This document shows positions 26,477 to 34,867 of a DNA stretch of 64,000 nucleotides, in pieces. Under the pieces are notes generated by a model. That model saw nothing but the letters and a program-made list of their open reading frames with translations, was not told where the DNA came from and ran no database searches. The DNA lies in the NCBI GenBank assembly GCA_963809875.1, contig CAWELC010000005.1, positions 682,001-746,000 of the forward strand. The letters are read 5' to 3'. The stretch is from JAFGAS01 sp963809875 (GTDB taxonomy: Bacteria > Desulfobacterota > Zymogenia > Zymogenales > Zymogenaceae). Both the position numbers and the translations under genes were made by a program. Positions within the stretch are counted from its first letter, which is position 1. Each line of letters begins with the position of its first letter.

Positions 26477-26946
26477 TGCCTTATTCCTTCTTTGACGAGT
26501 AGGTGAACTATTCACCGACCGACGACCGATCGAGGTGCCCTGAGCGGCCGCGTCCTGGGGACGCGGCGGGCGGCGCTCCGTACCATTTTCGCCCCGTCCG
26601 CATCAAACCGTCAAACGAAACGGGAGCCGCCTCCGGAACACGATTGACGATGTTCCCAGTTCCATACTATCACGACAAGATAGTGTTGTCATCCTTTGGA
26701 GATGTATTGAATCTTTTTTAGGGTATTGGTCTCTTACGTGTCGGGGCGATGGTTATCCCCGTGACGCCATGGGCGTCAATATGGCGGGGGCAATCATGGT
26801 CTCCAAGCGCAGCGACGAGGAGTCCCCGGAAAAGACCCATGGGATCGGCAATATCGGCAAGGGGGGAAACGCACAACAATCGCTCGATGGACTCAAACAA
26901 AAGATGCCCGTTGCGCGTCTCTCCGATGCCTTTAGACGGCGGCCTG
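26477..26946. other. Intergenic, 470 bp
   Basis: Upstream of the DUF2156 gene and downstream of the V4R gene. Contains a small inverted repeat ACTATC/GATAGT (26666-26684). Plus- and minus-strand open frames here have no RBS or family similarity, so I see no gene. Confidence 0.4.
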
Positions 26947-27534
26947 TTATTTCTGGATGAGGCTAAAGTAGCAGGTCTCGTCGCCCTTGGCCATGCATTT
27001 GGTCTCGCGAACCTGGTATACTCCCTTGCCGAATGCCCAGTCGACCATATACTGGGTAGTCCCCTCGTAAACGGCGCACATGGCGCGCTCGGATCTGTAT
27101 CCGGTGCAGAGCAGACAGTCGGGGCAATCGAAGTCGACAAGCCCGTCTTCGCGCCGAACCAGCTTCCCCTTACCGGAGGCCGCACAGAAGATCTCCATAG
27201 ATCTCAGGAATTTTTCGGTCGGCGTCAGATCCTTGAAGGCATCCAGGACGTGGCCTATCTCTACTGAGTACTTTATATTAGTATACCCGATGCGTCGCCA
27301 TATCCCTATGGCCCCGTTCTGACCCACCAGGTTAATGACCTCGGCGTAGATCCTGGCCTGCTCCGGCACGGTCATGCACGGCTCCCAGGTGTAGCCCGGC
27401 GGGTTTTCGTAGATATGTGAAAAACCGATATTTCGAAAGAGGATCTTGGAACCGTTATCCCCCACAATTTCATGGATCCCGTCGATCGCCGCGCGAATTG
27501 CCATGTTTGTCGCCATTTTCGGTGCCTCTCCCAT
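26947..27534 (-). CDS. V4R-type Cys-motif protein (paralogue 2 of 3)
   Basis: A 195-residue relative of the proteins at 11941-12558 and 58562-59164. The N-terminal half has the paired helical motif twice (HEIVGDNGSKILF and NLVGQNGAIGIW). The C-terminal half has CPDCLLCTG, CAVYEGTTQYMVDWAFG and the closing CMAKGDETCYF (C-x-A-x-GD-x2-C) of V4R domains. ATG 27534 has GAGG six bases upstream. Divergent from a response regulator with a 424-bp shared intergenic, hinting at regulation or signalling. Ligand unknown; a metal or hydrophobic small molecule is typical. Confidence 0.8.
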   Translation of the reverse strand: MGEAPKMATNMAIRAAIDGIHEIVGDNGSKILFRNIGFSHIYENPPGYTWEPCMTVPEQARIYAEVINLVGQNGAIGIWRRIGYTNIKYSVEIGHVLDAFKDLTPTEKFLRSMEIFCAASGKGKLVRREDGLVDFDCPDCLLCTGYRSERAMCAVYEGTTQYMVDWAFGKGVYQVRETKCMAKGDETCYFSLIQK

Positions 27535-27958
27535 GATTGACCTCGATATGATGCCAATAACTCTGATCTGAAATCAACCGGTATATAGTGCGATGGCGGG
27601 ATTATAGATTATTTCTTATACGATATCCAGAATGTTTTTTCATTTTTCTAAAAAAAGTATCCAGTTCTGCAAATAGTCGGCCCTCTTCACGTGAGATCTT
27701 CCGATTCTTGCGCCTGTTCCATCGCCGGCGCCGGCGGCACATGACCGGATAGGTCGGACTATCAGGGCGTAAACGTGTGACTCACGCGTGAAAATATTTG
27801 ACATCACACTAAGATCATGTTAAAAAACACTAATCCAGTTCTTGGTGACTGCTGCCGGAGGCGCGAGAAGGAAATATGTAATCTCGTCCGGCGGCGACGT
27901 TTTGCCCGAGCGATATACATATAGATACCTACCTGTCGATTATGGAGGAGCTTGCACG
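27535..27958. other. Divergent intergenic V4R / response regulator, 424 bp
   Basis: An AT-rich block next to the V4R start (27590-27660) and the response-regulator promoter region (27798-27826). The dyad-like GTGTGACTCACGCG near 27776-27789 may be a regulator site. No gene seen. Confidence 0.45.
27798..27826 (+). promoter_or_regulatory. Putative promoter of the response regulator
   Basis: TTGACA (27798-27803), 17-bp spacer, TAAAAA (27821-27826). The -35 sits in a 20-mer (27788-27807) that matches 17 of 20 bases of the -35 region of the M23 peptidase gene (59367-59386). Confidence 0.5.
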
Positions 27959-28489
27959 ATGGCGCACTGGGAAGTCGGAAAAATCGGCGCAAATGGGCCG
28001 ATCAATGTCTTCCTTATCGAGGATGATACGGGGTTTGCCCGAATGGTCCAGGAGATGATTTCCGAGATCGAGGGCGGCCCTTTCACCTTCGAGCGGGTTG
28101 AGAACCTCGAAAAAGGAATCGAGCGAATCAAGCGAGGCGGAATAGACGTGGTCCTGCTGGATCTCCTGCTCCCGGACAGCGAGGGAATATTTACCTTTTT
28201 CAAGCTCCGGGAAGTAACAGACAATATTCCCGTCGTGGTGCTGTCGGCCCTCGAGGATGATGAGACGGCCATCCTTGCGGTGAGGGAGGGCGCCCAGGAC
28301 TATCTCTTCAAGGGTATCATCAACCCGGCGGTCCTCGTCCGCTCGATCCGCCATTCCATCGAGCGCAAGCGAAACCGCGATGAGCTCCGACAGACCCGGG
28401 AGGAGCTCGAGGCGCTGCTTAAACAAAAAGAGGTGGAGATCGCCGACCTGAACAAGCGGCTTGCCGCCGCCCTCAGAAGCGGAAAATAG
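27959..28489 (+). CDS. Single-domain response regulator with C-terminal coiled coil
   Basis: A 176-residue protein. The receiver domain (residues 15-135) has the acidic pair in FLIEDD, the phospho-acceptor Asp in VVLLDLLLPDSEG, the Ser/Thr switch in VVLSAL and the Lys in DYLFKG. The remaining 40 residues (ELRQTREELEALLKQKEVEI) form a coiled coil without DNA-binding or enzymatic output, so it acts through protein contacts. Start at ATG 27959, eight bases after GGAGGAG. No histidine kinase is nearby. Confidence 0.88.
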   Translation: MAHWEVGKIGANGPINVFLIEDDTGFARMVQEMISEIEGGPFTFERVENLEKGIERIKRGGIDVVLLDLLLPDSEGIFTFFKLREVTDNIPVVVLSALEDDETAILAVREGAQDYLFKGIINPAVLVRSIRHSIERKRNRDELRQTREELEALLKQKEVEIADLNKRLAAALRSGK

Positions 28490-28661
28490 GCCGACGTCGC
28501 CGGTGATCTCCGATACCTGAAAGGATAGAAGGCGGCCGGTCGACTCTGCGCGGACGAATCTGCCGGGCAAGCATGAGGTCGCATCACTCTCCCGCGGAGG
28601 CGAGCGAGCGAAAGAGGTTTGATCAGACGAGGGAGTCCCCGTCTCAAGAAACGGCAAGCAT

Positions 28662-28692
28662 ATAAAAAAAGGCCCCTTTCAAAGGGGCCTTT
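28662..28692 (-). terminator. Terminator of the gph-to-DUF6485 operon
   Basis: AAAGGCCCCTTT and AAAGGGGCCTTT form a 12-bp stem around one unpaired base; read on the minus strand it is followed by seven T residues. It ends the long minus-strand transcription unit. Confidence 0.88.
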
Positions 28693-28709
28693 GGCGTTTC
28701 GGACTCGGT

Positions 28710-28907
28710 CTACTTCGAAAGTGCCTTCACAAACGCATCGACCGACCGATCATAGGTCTTTTCGGCGTCGGGAGGGAAAAAGCATCCCGGTATCTGGTTT
28801 TTCTTCCGATGATGGGCGACGCATTCACAACATACGCCCTTCCGGGAGCAGGCGACGTATGTACAGCCGCATCGATCAAGGTTCCGATCCAAATATGTGC
28901 AGTCCAT
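28710..28907 (-). CDS. DUF6485 family small Cys-rich protein
   Basis: A 65-residue protein with seven Cys and two His in a compact pattern (CGCTYVAC, GVCCECVAHHR, PGCFFP), matching DUF6485, small proteins presumed to bind zinc or another metal. Start at ATG 28907 with AAGGA six bases upstream; the longer open frame is a shadow of the amidohydrolase region. Last gene of the operon before its terminator. Function unknown. Confidence 0.85.
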   Translation of the reverse strand: MDCTYLDRNLDRCGCTYVACSRKGVCCECVAHHRKKNQIPGCFFPPDAEKTYDRSVDAFVKALSK

Positions 28908-28951
28908 AAGAAATCCTTCTTCGGTAATGAGACCGGAGCCGCTCGCGGCAA

Positions 28952-29767
28952 TCAGAGGCCGAGGAGGGCCTTCGGGTTCTGATCGGTCATCGCAGCAAAC
29001 GTCGTCTCTTTGAGATTCAGCTCTTTGAGCTCTTTCATGATGCGGACCCTGGAAAGGAGTGGATAGTCGCTGCCGAACAGTACCTTGCCGGTCAAAGCCG
29101 TGTCGGCCAGACGCATGACCCCCTCGGGGATATACCTGGGCGCCCAACCGGCGATATTAAAGTAGACGAAAGGATTCCTGCGCACCACCGCCAGAGCCTC
29201 TTCCCACCAGGGGTATCCGAAATGGGCGATGACGAGCTTGAGCCGGGGGAAATCGACGGCCACGTCGTCCACTGACAGCGGGCGGCAATACTTTATCTTC
29301 GTTCCCGCATGAAACTGGGTGCCGGTATGGAAGAGGACGGGAACACCCAGCTCCTGGGCCGCCTCGTAGAGCGGGTAGATCATTCTGTCGTTGATGTCGA
29401 GCTCCAAGAGATGGGGCAGCAGCTTGAGACCCCTCAGCTTCAGATCTTTGACCGCCCGCTCGAATTCCTTCACGCCCTCTTTCCCCTTATGGGGATCGAC
29501 GCTCGCAAATCCGATAAGCCGATCGGGATATCTTGACACCGTCTCGGCCACGAGGTCGTTGGAGACCCGGTATTTATGGATCGTTTCGGCGTCCACCGCC
29601 ACGATAACCGCCTTGTCAACTCCGGCGGCATCCATATCCTTGATGGTATCCTCAATGGAGGGAAAGCCCAGGTCTTTGAACATGGCCTTGTAGCCCTCGG
29701 CCATCGCTTTGGGGAAGCTCTCGATGGCCTCTTTTGTCCAGAGCTGGGAGTGGGTGTCGATGATCAT
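28952..29767 (-). CDS. Amidohydrolase-family TIM-barrel protein
   Basis: A 271-residue COG2159-type amidohydrolase/decarboxylase. Visible are the N-terminal IDTHSQLW, a barrel strand ending LFHTGT, the His in VIAHFGYPWWEEA and the Asp in VLFGSDYPL. The first metal motif, normally HxH, is here HSQ, so the second His is Gln; metal binding or chemistry may differ from characterised members. In the operon between mobB and DUF6485, 59 bp after mobB. Substrate unknown. Confidence 0.85.
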   Translation of the reverse strand: MIIDTHSQLWTKEAIESFPKAMAEGYKAMFKDLGFPSIEDTIKDMDAAGVDKAVIVAVDAETIHKYRVSNDLVAETVSRYPDRLIGFASVDPHKGKEGVKEFERAVKDLKLRGLKLLPHLLELDINDRMIYPLYEAAQELGVPVLFHTGTQFHAGTKIKYCRPLSVDDVAVDFPRLKLVIAHFGYPWWEEALAVVRRNPFVYFNIAGWAPRYIPEGVMRLADTALTGKVLFGSDYPLLSRVRIMKELKELNLKETTFAAMTDQNPKALLGL

Positions 29768-29826
29768 TGAGCTCTCCTGCTTGACGTTCCTAAAGATAAA
29801 CCGACCCGGTGAGAAGAAAGTCCATA

Positions 29827-30321
29827 TTATCCTTTCATGACTTCGCTTTCGATCAACTCCGCCATTGCCTTGATATCAGCGAGATCAATGACGGGCGCGT
29901 CGGCATCGATCGCTGCGTCAGCCGCCACGGCGATCAAACCGTCGGCCTCAGTGCACAACAGCCTATCACGAACGCCCTTGCGGAAGACCTCGATCTTGGG
30001 ATGCCGGTCTTTCTTGAACCCTTCGGAGATGATGAGATCGACGCCGGAGATGAAGCGATCCCGAATCTCCTCAAGGGTCAGATCATGGTCGGTCTCGGCT
30101 ATCACGGCGATCTTATCGGGGGACGACACCACGCTTACGGCGGCCCCGGCGTGCTTAAGCCGCCAGCTGTCCTTGCCCGGGGTATCGATCTCGAAACCGT
30201 GCACGTCGTGCTTGACCGCGCATATCCGATATCCCCTTCGCGTCAGCTCGGGGATGAGCTTTTCGAGGTAGGTGGTTTTGCCGCTGTCCGACCACCCGAC
30301 GACGCTGATGATGGGGATCAC
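29827..30321 (-). CDS. mobB: Molybdopterin-guanine dinucleotide biosynthesis protein B
   Basis: A 164-residue P-loop GTPase that assists MobA in attaching GMP to molybdopterin. Walker A is GWSDSGKTT (residues 9-17); VKHDVHGF and the switch-like LIISEGFKKDRHPKIE are diagnostic. It overlaps the end of mobA by four bases (ATGA-type), a translationally coupled pair. Products serve DMSO-reductase-family enzymes such as formate dehydrogenases, none of which are in the window. Confidence 0.95.
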   Translation of the reverse strand: MIPIISVVGWSDSGKTTYLEKLIPELTRRGYRICAVKHDVHGFEIDTPGKDSWRLKHAGAAVSVVSSPDKIAVIAETDHDLTLEEIRDRFISGVDLIISEGFKKDRHPKIEVFRKGVRDRLLCTEADGLIAVAADAAIDADAPVIDLADIKAMAELIESEVMKG

Positions 30322-30920
30322 CGTCCCTGCTCCTCCAGGATCTGTTTGGCCCGTTCGTAATCCTTGGGCGTGTTGATGTTAAAGAAAGAGGCCAGATCCG
30401 GGTCCACGCCGACGAGCTCGTCCTCTCTCACCAGCCTTACCCGTATATTCGACAAGAACGAGACAGCCCGCCGCTTATGGGAATTGATGCTCTTCTCGAC
30501 GGCTGAAAGGCAGCTCTTTGAGTAGACCGCCAATAAAGGCTCATATTCTCCCCTGAAGTAGGGGACGACGGCGTCCGTGTTATCATATGCTCCGACGAGG
30601 TATTCGATAAGGGCCGGTCTGATAAACGGCATATCCGAGGCGGCGAAGAATGCCGCCCCTCCCTCAAGGTAGAAGAGTCCTGCGTGAATGCCCGCGAGCA
30701 CCCCTATGCCGGACACAATGTCAGGCTTTGTCGGCAGCCCGAACCTGGCGTATTTATCCGGATCGTTGGTGATAATGAGCACCCGGGGGAATAGCGCGGT
30801 GAAGGTCGTGATCACGTGCTGGACGACCGGACTTCCGCCGAGGTCGAGAAAAGACTTATCAGTCCCCATTCGATGTGAAGCCCCGCCCGCGAGGATTACA
30901 CCGGTCACCGATCTTGACAT
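30318..30920 (-). CDS. mobA: Molybdenum cofactor guanylyltransferase
   Basis: A 200-residue nucleotidyltransferase that uses GTP to make molybdopterin guanine dinucleotide. The signature LAGGASHRMGTDKSFL is at residues 10-25, ASDMPF is the metal-binding Asp region, and the NINTPKDYERA close to the C-terminus is typical. Starts three bases after the stop of the selenocysteine-containing gene, in the same operon as mobB. Confidence 0.95.
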   Translation of the reverse strand: MSRSVTGVILAGGASHRMGTDKSFLDLGGSPVVQHVITTFTALFPRVLIITNDPDKYARFGLPTKPDIVSGIGVLAGIHAGLFYLEGGAAFFAASDMPFIRPALIEYLVGAYDNTDAVVPYFRGEYEPLLAVYSKSCLSAVEKSINSHKRRAVSFLSNIRVRLVREDELVGVDPDLASFFNINTPKDYERAKQILEEQGR

Positions 30921-30923
30921 CTA

Positions 30924-31880
30924 CTAGTCACCCGCCTTATCGGGTGGTTCGCCGGCCGACCCCGGAGAATGTTCCTTGAGCCATTTATAGTAGTCGTTTT
31001 CAAGCTTATTGAGCGCGGGATTCCGATTGATGAGTGAGCCGATCGGTATAATCTCGCCCGTGATTTTATACGGACGGCTTGCCCCAACGACGATCGTGGC
31101 CCGGCCGAGGCGCTTCCCTTTCTCGTCGCCGGACGCCAAGTAGGCCGTTCCGAACGGTGTAGGGATCGGGATTGGCTGGGGCTCGCTCGTCGTGATGATA
31201 AGATCAATTCCGCCGACAGCGACGGAAAAATCGTACACGTCCTTTCGATCCATGGCCAGCAGCGCCACGATGACAGTCGCCTTTTTCGAGAGCTCGGCGA
31301 CCATCTTTTTCCCGGTTACCTCGGGATCGGTAAAAGAGAAGCTATCCCTGTCGTGGGCACCGGAGACGTTGCCGCCGGCGATCCCGAAAAATCCGACCTT
31401 CACTCCCCCGACGGTCTTGATTACAGATGTCTCGAAGATCGGGGCGTTGGTCTTTGATGAAACGATATTTGAGCTGATGATGGTAAAGCTCGACTCCTTT
31501 TTGATGTCGAGGAGAAAATCCAGGCCTGCGGCCAGGTCGTTGGGGCCGACGTTGGCCACGTCGTACTTCACCAGGCTCATCCCCCTGGCGACGTACTGGG
31601 CGGCAACCTTGTCGGCCTCTTCGGTTATCGAGAAGAGGTTGATGGAACGAAAAAGGAAGTTACCCGCATCTGCCAGGATGACATTGGGGTAGTCCTTCCT
31701 GATCTCATCGATCACGGTGGCACGCCGGGCGAAACCGCCCAGCCGCTTATTCTCTCAGCCGCAGGGGATGACTTCGCCGATGGTGTCGCACGAATGGACG
31801 ATGGTGACAGTGGCCGCGAGGGCTGCGATCGGTGCAGCCAGGAAGACCAGAAAGAGCCCCAGCACTGCAAGCTTCTTCAT
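30924..31880 (-). CDS. Selenocysteine-containing metallophosphatase/5'-nucleotidase-like exported protein
   Basis: A 318-residue protein only if the in-frame TGA at 31757-31755 (codon 42) is read through. Codons 1-41 give a signal peptide (to about residue 23) then HSCDTIGEVIPCG; codons 43 on give ENKRLGGFARRATVID and the rest of a UshA-like metallophosphatase fold (ILADAGNF, DVANVGPNDLAAG). In related proteins known to me this site reads PCGC before GG-ARR, so the UGA replaces a Cys, the classic selenocysteine pattern. A hairpin follows at the right distance. Usual metal-ligand positions are altered, so phosphatase activity is doubtful. Gene calls starting at 31715 would truncate it. RBS AGGAGG lies 11-13 bases before ATG 31880. 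Confidence 0.85.
31724..31743 (-). promoter_or_regulatory. bSECIS-like hairpin for selenocysteine insertion
   Basis: On the mRNA GCUGGGCG (31743-31736) pairs with CGCCCGGC (31731-31724), one U.G wobble, loop GUUU. The loop G is the 20th base after the UGA, within the 16-37 base range described for bacterial SECIS elements, which also want a G among the first loop bases. Confidence 0.75.
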
Positions 31881-31897
31881 GACGATTCGTACTCCTC

Positions 31898-32113
31898 CTA
31901 CCTGTTTAAAAGGATACCGATCAGCAACACGATGAACCAGATGAGGGAAAGCCCGATGATCAGATTGGTGACGAGCCGGTATTTTCGCGCAACGTCGTTC
32001 TTTTTCAACAGCTGGATGTAGTAATAGAGGTAAAAGAAAAAGAGGACGGCAATCGTGGCGCCAAGTCCCAGGAAGATAATCAGAACGATCCTGGTCATGA
32101 TCAGGTAACTCAT
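31898..32113 (-). CDS. Small two-helix membrane protein
   Basis: A 71-residue protein with two strong transmembrane helices (residues 8-30 and 48-69) joined by a basic loop (LLKKNDVARKYR). AGGTGG lies six bases before ATG 32113. Between the PgaB-like gene (10 bp) and the selenoprotein gene (17 bp), so certainly co-transcribed. No family recognised. Confidence 0.75.
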   Translation of the reverse strand: MSYLIMTRIVLIIFLGLGATIAVLFFFYLYYYIQLLKKNDVARKYRLVTNLIIGLSLIWFIVLLIGILLNR

Positions 32114-32123
32114 CTCATACCAC

Positions 32124-33422
32124 CTAATTCTTCTTTCCCCGTGCCGTGGCGATTATCTCCTTTATCTCGGAGAAGGGGGCTTCCGGTACGTAGGGAACGA
32201 AAACGAGACTGACCGCGTCGATCCGTCCCAGATAGGAAGCGGTGAGCTTCAGCTCCTCCGCGCCGACCGGTTTCCTGGTATCCCAGTCCATCACCTGAAG
32301 CTTTATGCCGATCCTCGCGGGGTCTCCAACGGTCGGAATAGCCCGGGAATTTATGTCGTTGAGCAGTCCGCCGACGGCATCGAGATCGGCCAATCCCCTT
32401 TCCCTCATTATCTGGCGATGATAGGACATAATGAACAAGTAATCGGCGCCGCTTTTCAGGAGCTCGCCGATATCCTGTGAGAACCACGCGAGTCCGTTCT
32501 CGGGCCGGGATACCGATTCGTAGTAGATGTTCACAGCGAATTTCAGGTCGGGCCGAACCTCTCGCGACCCCTCGATAATCGCCCGGGCAACCGCGGAGAG
32601 CCGAGCCGCCTTGAATCGAGACCATTTCCAGAATGAGTCGGTGTATCGCTCAGTGTAATATTTGGAGCCATCCGGGGAAGGGTAGGGGTTTGTGTAAAAC
32701 GCCTCCGGGCGTATCGGAGAGCCGAAGAGGGTCTCGGCCGTGTCACCCATGCCCTCATTGTGTTTAAGTATCAAATCATCCTGAAAAAGGATGCCATCGA
32801 TGTCATAGGCCGCAAGGTCCCGGTAAAGCGCGACGAGGTCCGCGACCTCTCGGTCGTCAAAGAGGTCCCTGCCCAGGGCGGGGATGACCATCCTCTCCTT
32901 GAAATCATATGCCCACAATCGTCGGGCGCCACCACCCCAGGCGGCTTTCCGGGTGGTCATCCATGCCCATATATCGAGGCCGTTCTTTCTGGCGGCATCG
33001 ATCATCGGCGAAAGGGCGTCGGCCACGACCGGGGCCCGATCCGTGTTGAAATAAACGCCGGCTTCAGCTTTTGGCGCGATAAAGGGATAGAATCGATCTC
33101 CCGTATTATGAAAGACCCTGACGATAACCGTATTGACGCCGGTCAGGGCGATCCTTTTCATCTCGTCGTCGAGCCCCGTTTTGGTCTTGGAGGTAAAAAG
33201 GAGGACCTGGAAGCCCATAATGCGCGTGGAGTTCGAGGTTGGATTCGACGATTCACGGTCGATCGTCGAGATTTCGTCTTTCGGCGGTTCGAGTTCCCTG
33301 GTGGAGTGGAATCTCTCTGAGGATGGAGGAACGGTTGTCCTCGGCGAGCAGCCGAACAACAGCACGGCCGACGCCACAGCGACGGCAACGGGTACGACGA
33401 CACGCTGCTTATTTATCGTCAT
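32124..33422 (-). CDS. PgaB-like glycoside-hydrolase-fold lipoprotein
   Basis: About 432 residues. A signal peptide ends in VLLFGC, a lipobox, giving a lipid-anchored periplasmic protein. The body resembles the C-terminal TIM-barrel (GH153-type) domain of PgaB, which cleaves deacetylated poly-N-acetylglucosamine: GVNTVIVRVFHN, DIWAWMTTR, YDIDGILFQDDLIL with an Asp pair, and DYLFIMSYHR. The deacetylase domain of PgaB is absent. Start at ATG 33422 is supported by the signal peptide, though no clear RBS is visible. Second gene of the gph operon. Confidence 0.8.
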   Translation of the reverse strand: MTINKQRVVVPVAVAVASAVLLFGCSPRTTVPPSSERFHSTRELEPPKDEISTIDRESSNPTSNSTRIMGFQVLLFTSKTKTGLDDEMKRIALTGVNTVIVRVFHNTGDRFYPFIAPKAEAGVYFNTDRAPVVADALSPMIDAARKNGLDIWAWMTTRKAAWGGGARRLWAYDFKERMVIPALGRDLFDDREVADLVALYRDLAAYDIDGILFQDDLILKHNEGMGDTAETLFGSPIRPEAFYTNPYPSPDGSKYYTERYTDSFWKWSRFKAARLSAVARAIIEGSREVRPDLKFAVNIYYESVSRPENGLAWFSQDIGELLKSGADYLFIMSYHRQIMRERGLADLDAVGGLLNDINSRAIPTVGDPARIGIKLQVMDWDTRKPVGAEELKLTASYLGRIDAVSLVFVPYVPEAPFSEIKEIIATARGKKN

Positions 33423-33460
33423 AGAAAAAGTATAACGCGGGCCGGTGAACAAATCAAGGG

Positions 33461-34114
33461 TTATTGAAAGTAAGCGGGGAGCTCTTTGATATCTTCGATG
33501 ATGATTTCGGCCCCGGCGTCGGCAAGGTCCTGTCTGGTCCCGAACCCATACGTCACGCCGCACGGGATTACCCCCGCAGCCTTCGCGGCCTGGATGTCGT
33601 CGGTGGTATCTCCCACCATGACGGTGCGGGATGGGTCGGCCTTGAATTGCTTAAGGGCAAAGATGATGGGGTCGGGATTGGGCTTCATGCTTTTTGCGGT
33701 GTCGGCCCCCACAATGAGATCGATCTTGTCGGCGATCCCCAGCCCGAGGACGACGCGCTCGGCCATCGACTTGAGCTTGTTGGTCACAACGGCTTTCTTC
33801 TGAGTAATCGCGGAAAGAGTTTCCACGACGCCGGGAAACGGCTTGGTAGTGTCCAGAAGATGTTTGTCCAGGTGCTCCAGGTAGACGCGGAAGGTCTCGT
33901 ATTTCGCTGCGCCGTCGCCGGTAAAGTTTGAGAGGAGCTTAGAGACTCCTTTGCCGATGAGGGCGACGATGTCATCTTCGGGAAGCTCTGCGAATCCGAA
34001 GGAGACCAGGGTTTGGTTTATGGCCGTCACCAGATCCTTCTTGGAGTCCGAAAGCGTCCCATCCAGGTCAAACAGAAAGAGATCCACCTCTCTCCTCGTG
34101 TTCCTTTTTTCCAT
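33461..34114 (-). CDS. gph: Phosphoglycolate phosphatase-like HAD hydrolase
   Basis: A 217-residue HAD-superfamily phosphatase. Motif I is FDLDGTLSDS (residues 14-23, nucleophile Asp), motif II T in VVTNK, motif III Lys in KSMKPNPDPI and motif IV VGDTTDDI. The small helical cap (residues 25-90) is of the phosphoglycolate phosphatase type; specificity in this family cannot be read from motifs alone. First gene of the eight-gene minus-strand operon, behind a strong promoter. Confidence 0.85.
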   Translation of the reverse strand: MEKRNTRREVDLFLFDLDGTLSDSKKDLVTAINQTLVSFGFAELPEDDIVALIGKGVSKLLSNFTGDGAAKYETFRVYLEHLDKHLLDTTKPFPGVVETLSAITQKKAVVTNKLKSMAERVVLGLGIADKIDLIVGADTAKSMKPNPDPIIFALKQFKADPSRTVMVGDTTDDIQAAKAAGVIPCGVTYGFGTRQDLADAGAEIIIEDIKELPAYFQ

Positions 34115-34193
34115 AGCGATGTACTATTCCCAGGCGATTCGGTTTGCGGGGCGGCCCGACCGTCCTTTCGGGTCGGGGCGCGAAAGTTTTTGA

Positions 34194-34223
34194 ACTATAG
34201 CATTAGAGAGGAGGTATTGTCAA
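34194..34223 (-). promoter_or_regulatory. Strong promoter of the gph-mobAB-selenoprotein operon
   Basis: On the minus strand TTGACA (34223-34218), 18-bp spacer, TATAGT (34199-34194) with a TGc extension (TGCTATAGT). It is about 80 bases upstream of the gph start. Confidence 0.75.
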
Positions 34224-34335
34224 CATAAGATGCTGAAAGGAAGAGGGATTTTTCCGTTCGCCGTTATCATTTTATGGTAGTATGATATGCTGTTTTGGTA
34301 GATCAGGACAGATAGGAATGTTGATAGGCGGCAGT

Positions 34336-34740
34336 ATGAAGCGTGACGTACTCCTGGTCGGGGCAAAGGAAGCGGATATTGCTTTCATGACGGATCTCCT
34401 GAAGCAAAACGCTCTTCCTTTTTCGGATATTCCCGAAAAAAAGGATTCGCTCTTTCTGGCCCGATCCGGGAGCCTGGTCGTCGGGATAGGCGGGGTTGAG
34501 CTCCTGGGGGAATACGGGCTCTTGAGATCGCTGGCGATTAAGGAAGAGGAACAGGGCAAGGGGTACGGGCTGGCGGTTGTAAAGGGATTAATGAACCACG
34601 CCCGACAGGGGGGCGTCAGGGAACTTTACCTCCTGACGACAACCGCAACGCCATTCTTTGAGCGTATCGGTTTTGAGAAGGTGAGGAGAGACCGAGCCCC
34701 GTTTCCGATCACGCAAACCAGTGAGTTTACCGGCCTCTGA
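34336..34740 (+). CDS. GNAT acetyltransferase, ArsN-like
   Basis: A 134-residue N-acetyltransferase. The acetyl-CoA loop is EEEQGKGYG (Q/RxxGxG/A), preceded by GLLRSLAIK; the ending LYLLTTTATPFFERIGF then QTSEF is characteristic of the ArsN family, linked to arsenic or arsinothricin resistance. No other ars genes are in the window, so the substrate is inferred weakly. ATG 34336 (GGCGG four bases upstream) is preferred; upstream ATGs at 34282 and 34318 add residues with no similarity. Confidence 0.78.
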   Translation: MKRDVLLVGAKEADIAFMTDLLKQNALPFSDIPEKKDSLFLARSGSLVVGIGGVELLGEYGLLRSLAIKEEEQGKGYGLAVVKGLMNHARQGGVRELYLLTTTATPFFERIGFEKVRRDRAPFPITQTSEFTGL

Positions 34741-34867
34741 CCCGATTCCGCGGACCTGTTGGTCAGCAGGCTTGGATAGCGGGCAACTCGATAAAGCCGA
34801 AACCGCCTCCCGCGTCATCGCGGTCGGCCTCAGGGCGTTACCTTCCACGGCATCCTTACCCGAGCCT

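Noticed and set aside
26718..27185. 155-codon minus-strand frame overlapping the V4R gene
   Set aside because: Out-of-frame reading of the V4R coding region extended into non-coding DNA; no start signal.
30924..31715. Metallophosphatase gene starting at 31715
   Set aside because: It would lack the signal peptide and the first conserved strand; both lie upstream in the same frame beyond a UGA that fits selenocysteine.
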